Assembly (NCBI RefSeq): GCF_003363715.1
Contig: NZ_QREV01000038.1
Location: forward strand, 1-49,065
From: Parabacteroides acidifaciens
Lineage (GTDB): Bacteria; Bacteroidota; Bacteroidia; Bacteroidales; Tannerellaceae
DNA: 49,065 nucleotides
Direction: 5' to 3'
Below, piece by piece: positions 16,736-24,902 of this stretch. Positions within the stretch are counted from its first letter, which is position 1. The number at the start of each line of letters is the position of its first letter. A model generated the notes under the pieces. That model was not told where the DNA came from. It worked only from the letters and a program-made list of their open reading frames with translations, and did no database searches. Position numbers and translations under genes: made by a program.

Positions 16736-17875
16736 TTAGCTCATCCGGTTTTTGTAATCTTCGTAACCGAACCGGCGATACATCACAAGCGCATCATCCT
16801 TGCCCCACAAAGCTAAGGATGGATGCGGGATTCCATTGAACATCGACGTTTTGACAATCGTATAGTGAATCATGTCCTCAAATATCAAACGGTCGCCCAC
16901 TTTCAACGGCTGGTCAAACGACCAGTCTCCCATATAATCACCACTCAGACAACTGTTTCCTCCGATACGATAGGTCGGTTTCCCTTCTACCGGCTCACTG
17001 GCTCCGCGAATGGCTGGCTTATAAGGCATTTCCAGGCAATCCGGCATATGACAGGTGAACGAGGCATCAATAATAGCTGTCTTGATACCGTGATTCTCAA
17101 CAATATCCACAACAGTCGTCAACAAAAAACCAGTCTGCCAGGCAAATGCGCTTCCCGGTTCCATTATAATCTCAAGGTTCGGATACCGGGCTTTAAACAA
17201 CTGTAGAAGAGCGATCAGATGCTCCGTATCATAATCTTTCCGCGTCATCAAATGCCCGCCGCCCATATTCAACCATTTGATATGTGGCAGGAAACGACCG
17301 AAACGCTTTTCCACCTCTCCTAATGTTTTTTCCAAATCATAAGAGGACGATTCGCACAAGGTATGAAAATGCAACCCTTCGATTCCTTCCGACAACTTGT
17401 CGCCCAGCAGATCACTGATTACACCCATCCGCGAACCCGGTGCACAGGGATTATACAAATCCGTTTCCACTTTCGAATACTCGGGATTAATCCGCAAACC
17501 GCACGACACCCGGTTTCCGTCAGCCTGCACCATCGGATAAAACCGCTGGAACTGCGAAAGCGAATTAAATGTCACATGGCTACTGTATTTCAGGATTGTA
17601 GGGAAATCCGCTTCCGTATAAGCCGGCGAATAGGTATGCGCCCGACTGCCCATTTCTTCAAATGCCAATTGAGCCTCATAGATTGAACTGGCCGTTGAAT
17701 ATGGAATATATTCACGCACAATCGGGAATGCCTTCCACATTGCAAATGCCTTAAAAGCTAAAATTATATTTACACCAGCCCGCTCCTTCACGCCTTTTAT
17801 AAGCGATAAATTACGGCGAAGCAATTCTTCTTCCATCACATAACATGGGGATGGTATCACATTGAAATCTATCAT
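16736..17875 (-). CDS. nspC: NspC: carboxynorspermidine/carboxyspermidine decarboxylase
   Basis: A fold-III PLP-dependent decarboxylase that makes norspermidine or spermidine from the carboxy precursor. The PLP lysine is in ILAFKAFAMW (K42 from the chosen start). The glycine-rich phosphate site is MGGGHLM, and EPGSAFAWQTGFL and NSCLSGDYMGDW (active-site cysteine region) follow. The start is placed at 17875 (MIDFNVIPSPCYV): an excellent promoter with TATCTTTG lies at 17900-17907, so the longer start at 17902 would be inside the promoter. The partner dehydrogenase is not in this window. It is monocistronic, upstream of ftsY. Confidence 0.9.
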   Translation of the reverse strand: MIDFNVIPSPCYVMEEELLRRNLSLIKGVKERAGVNIILAFKAFAMWKAFPIVREYIPYSTASSIYEAQLAFEEMGSRAHTYSPAYTEADFPTILKYSSHVTFNSLSQFQRFYPMVQADGNRVSCGLRINPEYSKVETDLYNPCAPGSRMGVISDLLGDKLSEGIEGLHFHTLCESSSYDLEKTLGEVEKRFGRFLPHIKWLNMGGGHLMTRKDYDTEHLIALLQLFKARYPNLEIIMEPGSAFAWQTGFLLTTVVDIVENHGIKTAIIDASFTCHMPDCLEMPYKPAIRGASEPVEGKPTYRIGGNSCLSGDYMGDWSFDQPLKVGDRLIFEDMIHYTIVKTSMFNGIPHPSLALWGKDDALVMYRRFGYEDYKNRMS

Positions 17876-17899
17876 CCGATACGTTTTTTGTCCGAAGTG

Positions 17900-17930
17900 C
17901 AAAGATACGTAAAAGCAGAGATTATACCAA
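17900..17930 (-). promoter_or_regulatory. Promoter of nspC (TTGG - 19 bp - TATCTTTG)
   Basis: On the minus strand, a -33 TTGG (17927-17930) and an exact -7 element TATCTTTG (17900-17907) are separated by 19 bases, the spacing expected for the Bacteroidetes primary sigma factor. Transcription would begin about 20 bases before the ATG at 17875. Confidence 0.7.
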
Positions 17931-17958
17931 TACTTTGATCTGCAGAAAATCTATTAAT

Positions 17959-18042
17959 GACGCCCTCATAAATGTTTTCGAGGATGTCATTAATATTTTC
18001 GACGTTCTCATTAATATTTCCGACACCCTCAAAAACAACCTT
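17959..18042. repeat. Degenerate 21-bp tandem repeat array, about four units
   Basis: Units begin at 17959, 17980, 18001 and 18022. Each starts GAC/GAG and the first three end in TTTTC or TTTCC; units two and three share TCATTAATATTT. Because 21 is a multiple of three, minus-strand frames show heptad-like wording (NENVENINDILENIY), but I see this as a repeat effect, not a gene. It fills most of the 345-base nspC-blaI gap. Confidence 0.6.
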
Positions 18043-18160
18043 CCCACAGATCGAATATAAAAATATAGAGACAAAAGTCCAGAAAGTCCTATATAGAAAA
18101 TGAACAAACGGAAGGATAATTCGATCTGTTAACAATAATTACGACTCAAAGCAGCGCTCA

Positions 18161-18183
18161 TCTACTTAGATTTAGTAGATTTG
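18161..18183 (+). promoter_or_regulatory. Candidate BlaI operator overlapping promoter of blaI-M56
   Basis: An inverted repeat TCTACT (18161-18166), seven bases, AGTAGA (18174-18179) overlaps an exact -7 element TAGATTTG (18176-18183). A third AGTAG half-site lies at 18193-18197. A dimeric repressor here would block RNA polymerase, as expected for autoregulation by a BlaI/MecI protein. The start codon is 38 bases downstream of the -7 element. Confidence 0.55.
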
Positions 18184-18220
18184 CGAAAACATAGTAGTTT
18201 GTTATTTAAATAATAAAATA

Positions 18221-18580
18221 ATGGAAAGACTGACATCACAAGAAGAAGACATTATGTTGTATATATGGAAACTGGGCCCCTGTTTCATCCGTGACATACT
18301 GAATGAAATGCCTGAACCACGCCCTCCATATACCAGTGTAGCATCGGTTGTACGCAATCTGGAAAAGAAAAAATATGTCACTCCGAAGAAGTTCGGAACG
18401 ATCACCCAATTTTTTCCCCGGGTGAAAGAGACTGACTACAAGCGAACTTTCATGTCTAATGTTGTCCGCAACTATTTTACAGGTTCTTACAAAGAAATGG
18501 TTTCTTTCTTTGTCCGCGACCGCAAACTGTCTAAAAGCGACTTGCAGGAGCTAATGGATCAGATTGAGAAAGAAGAATAA
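18221..18580 (+). CDS. BlaI/MecI-family transcriptional repressor
   Basis: The 119-residue protein has the winged-helix fold of penicillinase repressors: MERLTSQEEDIMLYIWKLGPCFIRDILNEM, the recognition helix in PPYTSVASVVRNLEKKKYV, the wing TPKKFGTITQFFPRV, and a helical dimerisation tail. In the classical system a membrane M56 peptidase triggers loss of this repressor. Here that partner follows after 20 bases. No beta-lactamase gene is adjacent, so the target genes are unknown. It probably represses its own operon through the inverted repeat upstream. Confidence 0.9.
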   Translation: MERLTSQEEDIMLYIWKLGPCFIRDILNEMPEPRPPYTSVASVVRNLEKKKYVTPKKFGTITQFFPRVKETDYKRTFMSNVVRNYFTGSYKEMVSFFVRDRKLSKSDLQELMDQIEKEE

Positions 18581-18600
18581 TCAACACAAAAGAAATCAGT

Positions 18601-19923
18601 ATGATAATTCCGGTACTTATTTATTTTCTGAAAGTAAACCTGGCATTGGCACTCTTATATGTCTGCTATCGCCTCCTGTTCCGTGAAGACACGTTCTTCA
18701 GGTTGCGCAGAGGTGTTTTATTGTCGATTTACTTGATTGCATTCCTGTATCCTCTACCGGATTTAAGCGGCTGGTTGGCTGGTCAGACAAGTGTGGCGGA
18801 TATAGTCAGTTACTATTCTGTTTTGCTGCCAAAAGAAACCGTTACAATGCCTAATCACGAAATCACTTCTACCACAGGTTGGAAAGAGACTGGGCTTACA
18901 GTTATGCAATTAATCTGGCTGGCGGGAACAAGTATCTTACTATTCAGATGTTTGGCAGAGCTATTCACGGTTTGCCGGCTATACAAGAAATGCCGGAAAA
19001 TCACATTAAACGGCATCCGGATTTGCCTCCTTCCAAAAGATGAAAGTTCTTACTCTTTCTTCAAATGGATTTTTATTTCTCCTTCCCAGGATTACGGGGA
19101 AAAGCTTGATGACATTCTGGTACACGAACGCACACACGTCTGTCAATGGCATTCAGCCGACATACTTCTGAGTGAAATCGTCTGCATTATTTGCTGGATC
19201 AATCCATTTGCCTGGTGGTTAAAGAAAGAGATCAGCATAAATCATGAATTTATTGCAGATGAACAGGTTATGCTTTCCGGTTTTAACAAGAAAGAATACC
19301 AATACCACCTGATCGGAATGGAACAACCCAATATGGCAATAGCGAATTTATATAATAATTTCAGTGTCTTACCACTAAAAAAGAGAATTACGATGTTAAA
19401 CAAAAAAAGAACAAACAGTGTCAGAAAAGTAAAGTATCTGGCACTGATCCCGATGGCCGCAGGCTTGTTGTTGCTCAATAATATTGATGCAATGGCGCGA
19501 GTATTAAATGAAAAGGTAACAGATGTTATCCAGTTGCCGGCTCTTGAAACAGTTGTTTCCGAAACGGAAATTGCCGATCCGCTTCCTCCCGGCAAGGATA
19601 AGATTTACGATTTGGATAAATGTGATATTAAACCGGAATTCCCAGGCGGAGAAGGAGCTTTATTGCAATTTCTTGCTAAAAGTATAAAATATCCGGTAGA
19701 AGCTCAAAGATTAGGAAAGCAAGGCACAGTCAATATCTCATTTGTTATTGAAAAAGACGGAATGATTACAAATGCTAAAATAGTACAATCTTTATATCCT
19801 TCATTGGATAAGGAAGCCTTACGAGTAATAAATTCCATGCCGAAATGGACTCCGGGAAAGCTGAAAGACGGAACGGTTGTCCGCGTACAATATGCTGTCC
19901 CATTAACCTATAGATTACAATAA
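18601..19923 (+). CDS. M56-family (BlaR1-like) membrane metallopeptidase with C-terminal TonB domain
   Basis: The 440-residue protein starts with several membrane helices and contains the zinc-peptidase motif HERTH (H175-E176-H179), followed by a glutamate-bearing helix (INHEFIADEQVM). A further membrane helix lies near 282-300 (YLALIPMAAGLLLLN). It ends in a TonB C-terminal domain (PEFPGGEGALLQFLAKSIKYPVEAQRLGKQGTV), which would face the periplasm where BlaR1 has a penicillin-binding domain. So the sensor part is replaced by a TonB-type module, a known Bacteroidetes arrangement. It is translated just after blaI and should relieve its repression. Confidence 0.9.
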   Translation: MIIPVLIYFLKVNLALALLYVCYRLLFREDTFFRLRRGVLLSIYLIAFLYPLPDLSGWLAGQTSVADIVSYYSVLLPKETVTMPNHEITSTTGWKETGLTVMQLIWLAGTSILLFRCLAELFTVCRLYKKCRKITLNGIRICLLPKDESSYSFFKWIFISPSQDYGEKLDDILVHERTHVCQWHSADILLSEIVCIICWINPFAWWLKKEISINHEFIADEQVMLSGFNKKEYQYHLIGMEQPNMAIANLYNNFSVLPLKKRITMLNKKRTNSVRKVKYLALIPMAAGLLLLNNIDAMARVLNEKVTDVIQLPALETVVSETEIADPLPPGKDKIYDLDKCDIKPEFPGGEGALLQFLAKSIKYPVEAQRLGKQGTVNISFVIEKDGMITNAKIVQSLYPSLDKEALRVINSMPKWTPGKLKDGTVVRVQYAVPLTYRLQ

Positions 19924-19934
19924 TTTAAAGTATT

Positions 19935-20031
19935 TCCCTTTTTGAGTCGGACACAAAAAAGGCACGCAATCTTCAAAATGCTGCCAGGCGAAAACGAAGA
20001 TTACATGCCCCACACTCCTCTCAAAAAGGGA
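19935..20031. repeat. 12-bp perfect inverted repeat flanking a hairpin
   Basis: TCCCTTTTTGAG (19935-19946) and CTCAAAAAGGGA (20020-20031) are exact reverse complements 73 bases apart. They enclose the minus-strand terminator hairpin. The two ends could form an outer stem, or be flanks of a degraded small element. Confidence 0.55.
19955..20009 (-). terminator. Intrinsic terminator of uvrD/pcrA
   Basis: Read on the minus strand, GGCATGTAATCTTC pairs with GAAGATTGCGTGCC over 14 bp if two G-U pairs are allowed, and six T follow. On the plus strand the same two positions are mismatched, so the hairpin favours termination of the helicase transcript, which ends at 20088. Confidence 0.65.
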
Positions 20032-20087
20032 GATAATGCCTCAAAGATAGGAGATTCATTCCAGAATATCAATCGATTTACTTGAAT

Positions 20088-22418
20088 TTATTCGACTATA
20101 GTCAGACGGGCAAACTTCAAAAGCAGCTGCTTTTGCCCGAAATGGGTAAATGCAACTGTAGCTTTAGCATTACCTCCATCCCCTTCTATTGCAGTGACTT
20201 CGCCTTCACCGAAGCGATCATGCCGGACTTTGGCTCCCACATACAAGCCCGAAAGATCGGAAGCCGGAGCCGAGGAAGGAGAAGCAGCCGCTGTTTCCAC
20301 CTTTGTCAGACGCGATTGCCGTTGTACGGCTTGGGCAACCGGAGAAACATACGTTTCCCTTTCCACAGCTTTCGGTTGCTGGAAAGGAGAAGCAAAAGCA
20401 GACGGACGCTCAAAACGTTCACGTGAAGCGGCCGATGAATCTGTCGCAGCGGTATTTTCCGGCATATGCAGATATTTAGTATCGATATCCCGCAAAAAAC
20501 GGCTGGGCGAACACATCGCACTTTGTCCGTTCCGGTAACGGCTCTTGGCATAGGTCAACATGCAGTTTTCTTCCGCACGGGTGATAGCGACATAAAAGAG
20601 ACGGCGTTCTTCTTCAACCGCCCTCGGATTATCCTTCGACATTGACGACGGGAACAAGTCTTCTTCCAAGCCGACAACAAAAACATTCTTAAACTCCAAC
20701 CCTTTGGCGGCATGAACCGTCATCATCGTCACTTTGTTAGCCTGCTCGTCCTTATCGTTATCCTGATCCGTCAACAAAGATACTTCAGACAAAAAATCGG
20801 CCAGCGAAACATGTTCCGCCCCTTCTTCACGCCGTATCTCGCAGAACTCGGCAATACCTTTCAACAACTCCTGCAAGTTCTCCTGTTTACTGATCCCTTC
20901 TACCGACCGGTCTTGAAACAAGGTACTCACAATACCGCTTTCTTTGACCACTGCAGAGGCCATTTCTTCTGCAGACAATTTATCGTTCCTTTCGATAAAA
21001 CCGGCAATCATTTCCCGGAAATCCCCCAGTTTCTTTGCTGTTCCACTATTGATCTGCAAGGCATATCCGATCGGATCATTCAACACGGTCCACAGACTGA
21101 CATTATGTTCTGTTGCAGCCGCCGTCAGCTTACCTAAAGTCGTCTCTCCTATCCCGCGTGCCGGATAGTTTATGACCCGTTTGAACGCCTCCTCGTCGTG
21201 CGGGTTAATGATCAGACGCAGATAAGAAATGACGTCCTTCACCTCCTTACGCTGATAAAAAGACAGGCCACCGTATATCTTATAAGGGATTCCCCGCTTA
21301 CGCAGCGCCTCTTCGAGAATACGCGACTGGGCGTTGGTACGATACAGAATGGCAAAATCAGCATAATCATAGTTCCGCATACGCATATCGTTGATTTTGC
21401 CGGCAACCGCATACCCTTCCTCATAATCGGAATAAGAGGCCAATACAGAGACTTTGTTACCTTCCTCCTTTTCCGAATAAACCGTTTTCTGAATCTGTTT
21501 CGTGTTCTTATGGATCAGGCTGTTTGCCGCATTTACAATATTCTGCGTAGAGCGGTAATTCCGTTCCAACTTGAAGATGCGGCACCCCGGATACTGATTC
21601 TTAAACTGCAGGATGTTATCGATATTCGCCCCGCGGAACGAATAAATACTCTGTGCATCATCCCCGACAACACAGATGCGGCGGTGCGTCTCGCATAAAC
21701 GCTGTACGATCAGATGCTGGGCAAAGTTCGTATCCTGATACTCATCGACCAGTACGAAGCGGAAAAAGCTCCGGTATTTCTCCAACACATCCGGATGGTC
21801 GCGAAACAGGATATTCGTCTGCAACAGCAAATCGTCGAAATCCATCGCCCCGGCTTGCAGGCAGCGGTTCTGATACCGCTTGTATATCTCGCGCACCAGA
21901 GGAACTTTTGAATCCATATCATGTTGCACCAATTCCTTATTTTGTTCATAAGCTTTCCAGGTGACAAGTGCATTTTTTGCATTCGAGATACGGCTTTGTA
22001 TCATTCCCGGCCGATAGACCTTATCGTCAAGCTGCATTTCCTTCATGATGGAGCGGAGCAGGCTTTTGGAATCGGTTGCATCGTAAATGGTAAAGTTGGA
22101 CGGATAACCGATATGCTCCGCTTCATTCCTCAGAATACGGGAAAAAAGGGAATGGAACGTCCCCATCCACAACCGGCGCGCCGTCTGTTCGTCCGTCAGA
22201 GTGGCGATACGCTCTTTCATCTCGCGAGCCGCCTTATTGGTGAATGTAAGTGCCAGAATGCTCCAGGGCGGCAATCCCTGTTGTAGTAAATAAGCTATTT
22301 TATAAGTCAGCACGCGCGTTTTTCCCGACCCGGCTCCCGCGATCACAAGTGAAGGGCCTTCCGTATAGACAACCGCTTCGCGCTGACTTTCATTTAGTTG
22401 TTTCAGATATTCTTCCAC
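20088..22418 (-). CDS. pcrA: UvrD/PcrA-type superfamily 1 DNA helicase
   Basis: The 776-residue ATP-dependent 3'-5' helicase has motif Q (LNESQREAV), Walker A GAGSGKT (28-34), motif Ia (LTFTNKAAREM), Walker B (LVDEYQDTN), motif III (GDDAQSIYSFRGA), motif IV (LERNYRST), motif V (VTMMTVHAAKGLEFKNVFVVG) and motif VI (LFYVAITRAEEN). A Tudor-like C-terminal segment (GAKVRHDRFGEGEVTAIEGDG) is typical of PcrA and UvrD. It works in nucleotide excision repair and removal of proteins from DNA. A -7 element lies at 22441 and a terminator follows the gene, so it is monocistronic. Confidence 0.94.
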   Translation of the reverse strand: MEEYLKQLNESQREAVVYTEGPSLVIAGAGSGKTRVLTYKIAYLLQQGLPPWSILALTFTNKAAREMKERIATLTDEQTARRLWMGTFHSLFSRILRNEAEHIGYPSNFTIYDATDSKSLLRSIMKEMQLDDKVYRPGMIQSRISNAKNALVTWKAYEQNKELVQHDMDSKVPLVREIYKRYQNRCLQAGAMDFDDLLLQTNILFRDHPDVLEKYRSFFRFVLVDEYQDTNFAQHLIVQRLCETHRRICVVGDDAQSIYSFRGANIDNILQFKNQYPGCRIFKLERNYRSTQNIVNAANSLIHKNTKQIQKTVYSEKEEGNKVSVLASYSDYEEGYAVAGKINDMRMRNYDYADFAILYRTNAQSRILEEALRKRGIPYKIYGGLSFYQRKEVKDVISYLRLIINPHDEEAFKRVINYPARGIGETTLGKLTAAATEHNVSLWTVLNDPIGYALQINSGTAKKLGDFREMIAGFIERNDKLSAEEMASAVVKESGIVSTLFQDRSVEGISKQENLQELLKGIAEFCEIRREEGAEHVSLADFLSEVSLLTDQDNDKDEQANKVTMMTVHAAKGLEFKNVFVVGLEEDLFPSSMSKDNPRAVEEERRLFYVAITRAEENCMLTYAKSRYRNGQSAMCSPSRFLRDIDTKYLHMPENTAATDSSAASRERFERPSAFASPFQQPKAVERETYVSPVAQAVQRQSRLTKVETAAASPSSAPASDLSGLYVGAKVRHDRFGEGEVTAIEGDGGNAKATVAFTHFGQKQLLLKFARLTIVE

Positions 22419-22440
22419 GTGTCTTGCGTATTTAAAGACA

Positions 22441-22448
22441 CAAAGGTA
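22441..22448 (-). promoter_or_regulatory. -7 element (TACCTTTG) of the helicase gene
   Basis: An exact TAnnTTTG match on the minus strand, 22 bases before the ATG at 22418. No good -33 TTG is visible at the standard spacing. Confidence 0.5.
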
Positions 22449-22455
22449 CGATTTT

Positions 22456-24702
22456 TTATTTATCCTTTCCTGTCAGGTCATCATTCTCGATACTGCGTGC
22501 CGCCTTCCTGACTTTTTCTTTCAGATTGCCAAAACTATAGCTAAACGTGATACCGAATGTCCGGCCGAACTTCTTTGTCTTTTGGCGGGATTCAAAATCT
22601 GCAAAAGACTCTTTGCTTCTCGACACATGGTAAGATTCCGCAAAATCCTGTCCGCGCAAGGCTATCGTCAGTTTGTCATTCAAAAACGTTTTCCCCAGAT
22701 AACAGCTATAGAAATAATAGGTTTCCGGCACCCGCCCGATGCTAATCTCCGGACGCATAACACCGGACGAAAGGACAAACCGCCAGCCAGTCCCTATCTT
22801 CTGGCTGAAATTAGCAAAGACAGATCCGCTGAAACCGGAGTTGCCGCCTTCCGGGAAATACGCCTCATACTTCTTTACCGGGTGATAATCGAGATATTGA
22901 AAGATTGCATTCAAAGAAACGGATGTTTTGGGAGTCGGGTTATATCCCATATATAGCGTAAGGGCGCCCGCATTGAATTTCGAAAGATTTGCATACGTCC
23001 TGTTCAGCACGCCTTCTTCGTCGAGAAACTGGTATGCGCTGATCGTACCGTTTCCCCGGGAATAGAGTACTGTTGCCTGCACATTCAGCTTCGACCCGAA
23101 ATAGCTGTACGACAAGTTGACACGGTGGTTCTTTTCGGCAACCAGCTCCGGATTTCCATACCTGATACTGGTTCCGGATATCAGCACATAAGGATTCAGG
23201 TAACCGATTCCCGGACGCCGCAAACGGATATTATAGGCAAGGCGCAACTGTTGCCGGTCACTCAGTTTATACAAGGCTGACAGTGACGGAACCCAATGTG
23301 TCGCCCGGTAATCGAAGTCCGTGCCGTTTCCCTGTCTATAGTTTACATCCTGCCAGGAATGTTCCATTCTCAACCCGCTATTCATACTCCAATTACCGAA
23401 AGAAAATGTATAACCGGCATAAGCAGCCATAATATTCTGTATGTGCTCATATTCTATCTCCGGCTGGAAATCGGCAGGTTGCCAGCTATCCGATTCCAGA
23501 TTTCTCTTTTCAGACAACGCCTCACTCCTATTGTTGCGGCGGATGTATTTCAGGCCGCCTTCCAGACGGTGCTTTTCACGGAAAGGATTTACATAATCCA
23601 GTTGCAGCGTATGTTCCCGTCCATTAGCCTGGTTGACCTGCCGGTTGAAGGCGTTCAGGTATTGGAGAGAGGGAGAATCCCCTTTCTTATCCGTAATATC
23701 CAGATACTGTGTGACATCATCCGGCATATAATCATATTGCCAGGAAGCAGTCAACATCTCCTCCTTATTCCGTTTGAAAAGATGCTGAAAGTCGACTTTA
23801 ACCGAACTGCTTCCCCATTTCTCCCGTTCGTCCGAAGTCTGATTGTAAGCATAGACAGGATGGTTTCCGGAATCCTGCATATCATAGCCGCTATGGGAAG
23901 TTTCCTCATTACGTGCAATATTCAAAGAAGCCGAAACTGCTATCAGATTCAGCGTGTCTATCTCATAGCTGGCCTCCAGTCCGCCGAAGTGCCCCGGAGT
24001 CTTATCTTTGGTTGACGATAAGACCTGCAGATAGGATTCTTCCGGCGTGTTAAGCTGGTGCCGTCTATAATCCGTCTCCATTTTCATCCGGTAGTCACTG
24101 AAAGAATAGTTGGCGGAAAGCGATAATTTCCCGTATTTCATCGTACCATAGCCGCCAAACATCCGGACTTGGTTCATGACCAAAGCCTGCACACTGGCAT
24201 TATAGCCCTCGAAATCCGAATTCTTTGTCACGATATTCAAGATGCCGCTTACCCCTTCGGCATCATACTTAGCGCCGGGATCGGTTATCACCTCAATCTT
24301 TTTTACCGTTCCGGCGGGAATACTGCGTAAGACTTCTTTCGGGTTGTTGGACAGGATATTCGAGGGCTTCCCATTCATATATATACGGAAACTGCCACTC
24401 CCGTTGACCTTCACATTGTCATCTCCGTCTACCGTCACCATCGGAACCTTCCGAAGCATCTCGAGAAGCGTATTCGTTTTGGAATCCGGATCGTCGGCCA
24501 CGTTATAGGAAGTCTTATCCACCTCCGCCTTTACCAGCGGTTTGGAAGCAACAATGCTGATCTCTGGAAGAGAATCGAGCAGCGACGGCTGGACACCCAA
24601 TGAATCGGCAGCAAACTCCTTCAACTCATATTTCTTTTTCTCCTGTCCTGCCGTCCCTGCAACGAAAAGGCATGCAATAAATAAATACAATAATTTTTTC
24701 AT
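22456..24702 (-). CDS. TonB-dependent-receptor-like outer membrane beta-barrel protein
   Basis: The 748-residue exported protein has a signal peptide (KKLLYLFIACLFVAGTAG), then a plug-like domain (NTLLEMLRKVPMVTVDGDDNVKVNGSGSFRIYMNGKPSNIL; GTVKKIEVITDPGAKYDAEGVSGILNIVTK). A long beta-barrel of alternating aromatic strands follows, ending FGRTFGITFSYSFGN with a charged tail. It lacks the N-terminal carboxypeptidase-regulatory-like domain found in the other barrel protein of this window. No SusD partner is adjacent, so it is not a standard Sus pair. The ligand is unknown. It is divergent from a membrane-bound winged-helix regulator that may control it. Confidence 0.88.
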   Translation of the reverse strand: MKKLLYLFIACLFVAGTAGQEKKKYELKEFAADSLGVQPSLLDSLPEISIVASKPLVKAEVDKTSYNVADDPDSKTNTLLEMLRKVPMVTVDGDDNVKVNGSGSFRIYMNGKPSNILSNNPKEVLRSIPAGTVKKIEVITDPGAKYDAEGVSGILNIVTKNSDFEGYNASVQALVMNQVRMFGGYGTMKYGKLSLSANYSFSDYRMKMETDYRRHQLNTPEESYLQVLSSTKDKTPGHFGGLEASYEIDTLNLIAVSASLNIARNEETSHSGYDMQDSGNHPVYAYNQTSDEREKWGSSSVKVDFQHLFKRNKEEMLTASWQYDYMPDDVTQYLDITDKKGDSPSLQYLNAFNRQVNQANGREHTLQLDYVNPFREKHRLEGGLKYIRRNNRSEALSEKRNLESDSWQPADFQPEIEYEHIQNIMAAYAGYTFSFGNWSMNSGLRMEHSWQDVNYRQGNGTDFDYRATHWVPSLSALYKLSDRQQLRLAYNIRLRRPGIGYLNPYVLISGTSIRYGNPELVAEKNHRVNLSYSYFGSKLNVQATVLYSRGNGTISAYQFLDEEGVLNRTYANLSKFNAGALTLYMGYNPTPKTSVSLNAIFQYLDYHPVKKYEAYFPEGGNSGFSGSVFANFSQKIGTGWRFVLSSGVMRPEISIGRVPETYYFYSCYLGKTFLNDKLTIALRGQDFAESYHVSRSKESFADFESRQKTKKFGRTFGITFSYSFGNLKEKVRKAARSIENDDLTGKDK

Positions 24703-24731
24703 CTGATCTTTTCACCTTTAAACAACAGAGG

Positions 24732-24739
24732 CAAAAGTA
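24732..24739 (-). promoter_or_regulatory. -7 element (TACTTTTG) of the outer-membrane protein gene
   Basis: An exact TAnnTTTG match on the minus strand 29 bases before the ATG at 24702. It lies 46 bases from the nearest of the TGACA repeats, which would place the repeats upstream of the polymerase site, as for an activator. Confidence 0.5.
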
Positions 24740-24784
24740 GACCTTCCGCCAAGCGACATCATAAATAAAAGCCGTACAACTGCC

Positions 24785-24811
24785 TGACATTTATCTGACA
24801 AATCCATGACA
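24785..24811. promoter_or_regulatory. Three TGACA direct repeats at 11-bp spacing: candidate OmpR/PhoB-type operator
   Basis: TGACA occurs at 24785, 24796 and 24807, exactly one helical turn apart. Direct repeats of 11 bp are the usual binding pattern of OmpR/PhoB-family winged-helix domains. The neighbouring gene at 24903 encodes such a domain, so this is its most likely target, sitting between the regulator and the barrel gene. Confidence 0.6.
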
Positions 24812-24902
24812 TCCGGTCATTCAGCCTATTCCTGACGATTTTGAGGTTTCAGGGCATTACTTTCTATAATAAATCCTTACCTTCGAACGTTAGTTTTATT
24901 AT

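Noticed and set aside
17872-18135. An 87-codon minus-strand frame with a hydrophobic start and heptad-like repeats upstream of nspC
   Set aside because: It runs through the 21-bp tandem array and the nspC promoter and overlaps the nspC start. A 21-base period gives heptads in any open frame, and a second frame shows the same effect.
18221-19923. A beta-lactam resistance locus
   Set aside because: BlaI and an M56 peptidase are present, but no beta-lactamase or penicillin-binding sensor domain; the nearby serine hydrolase at 32303 is far away and CubicO-like.
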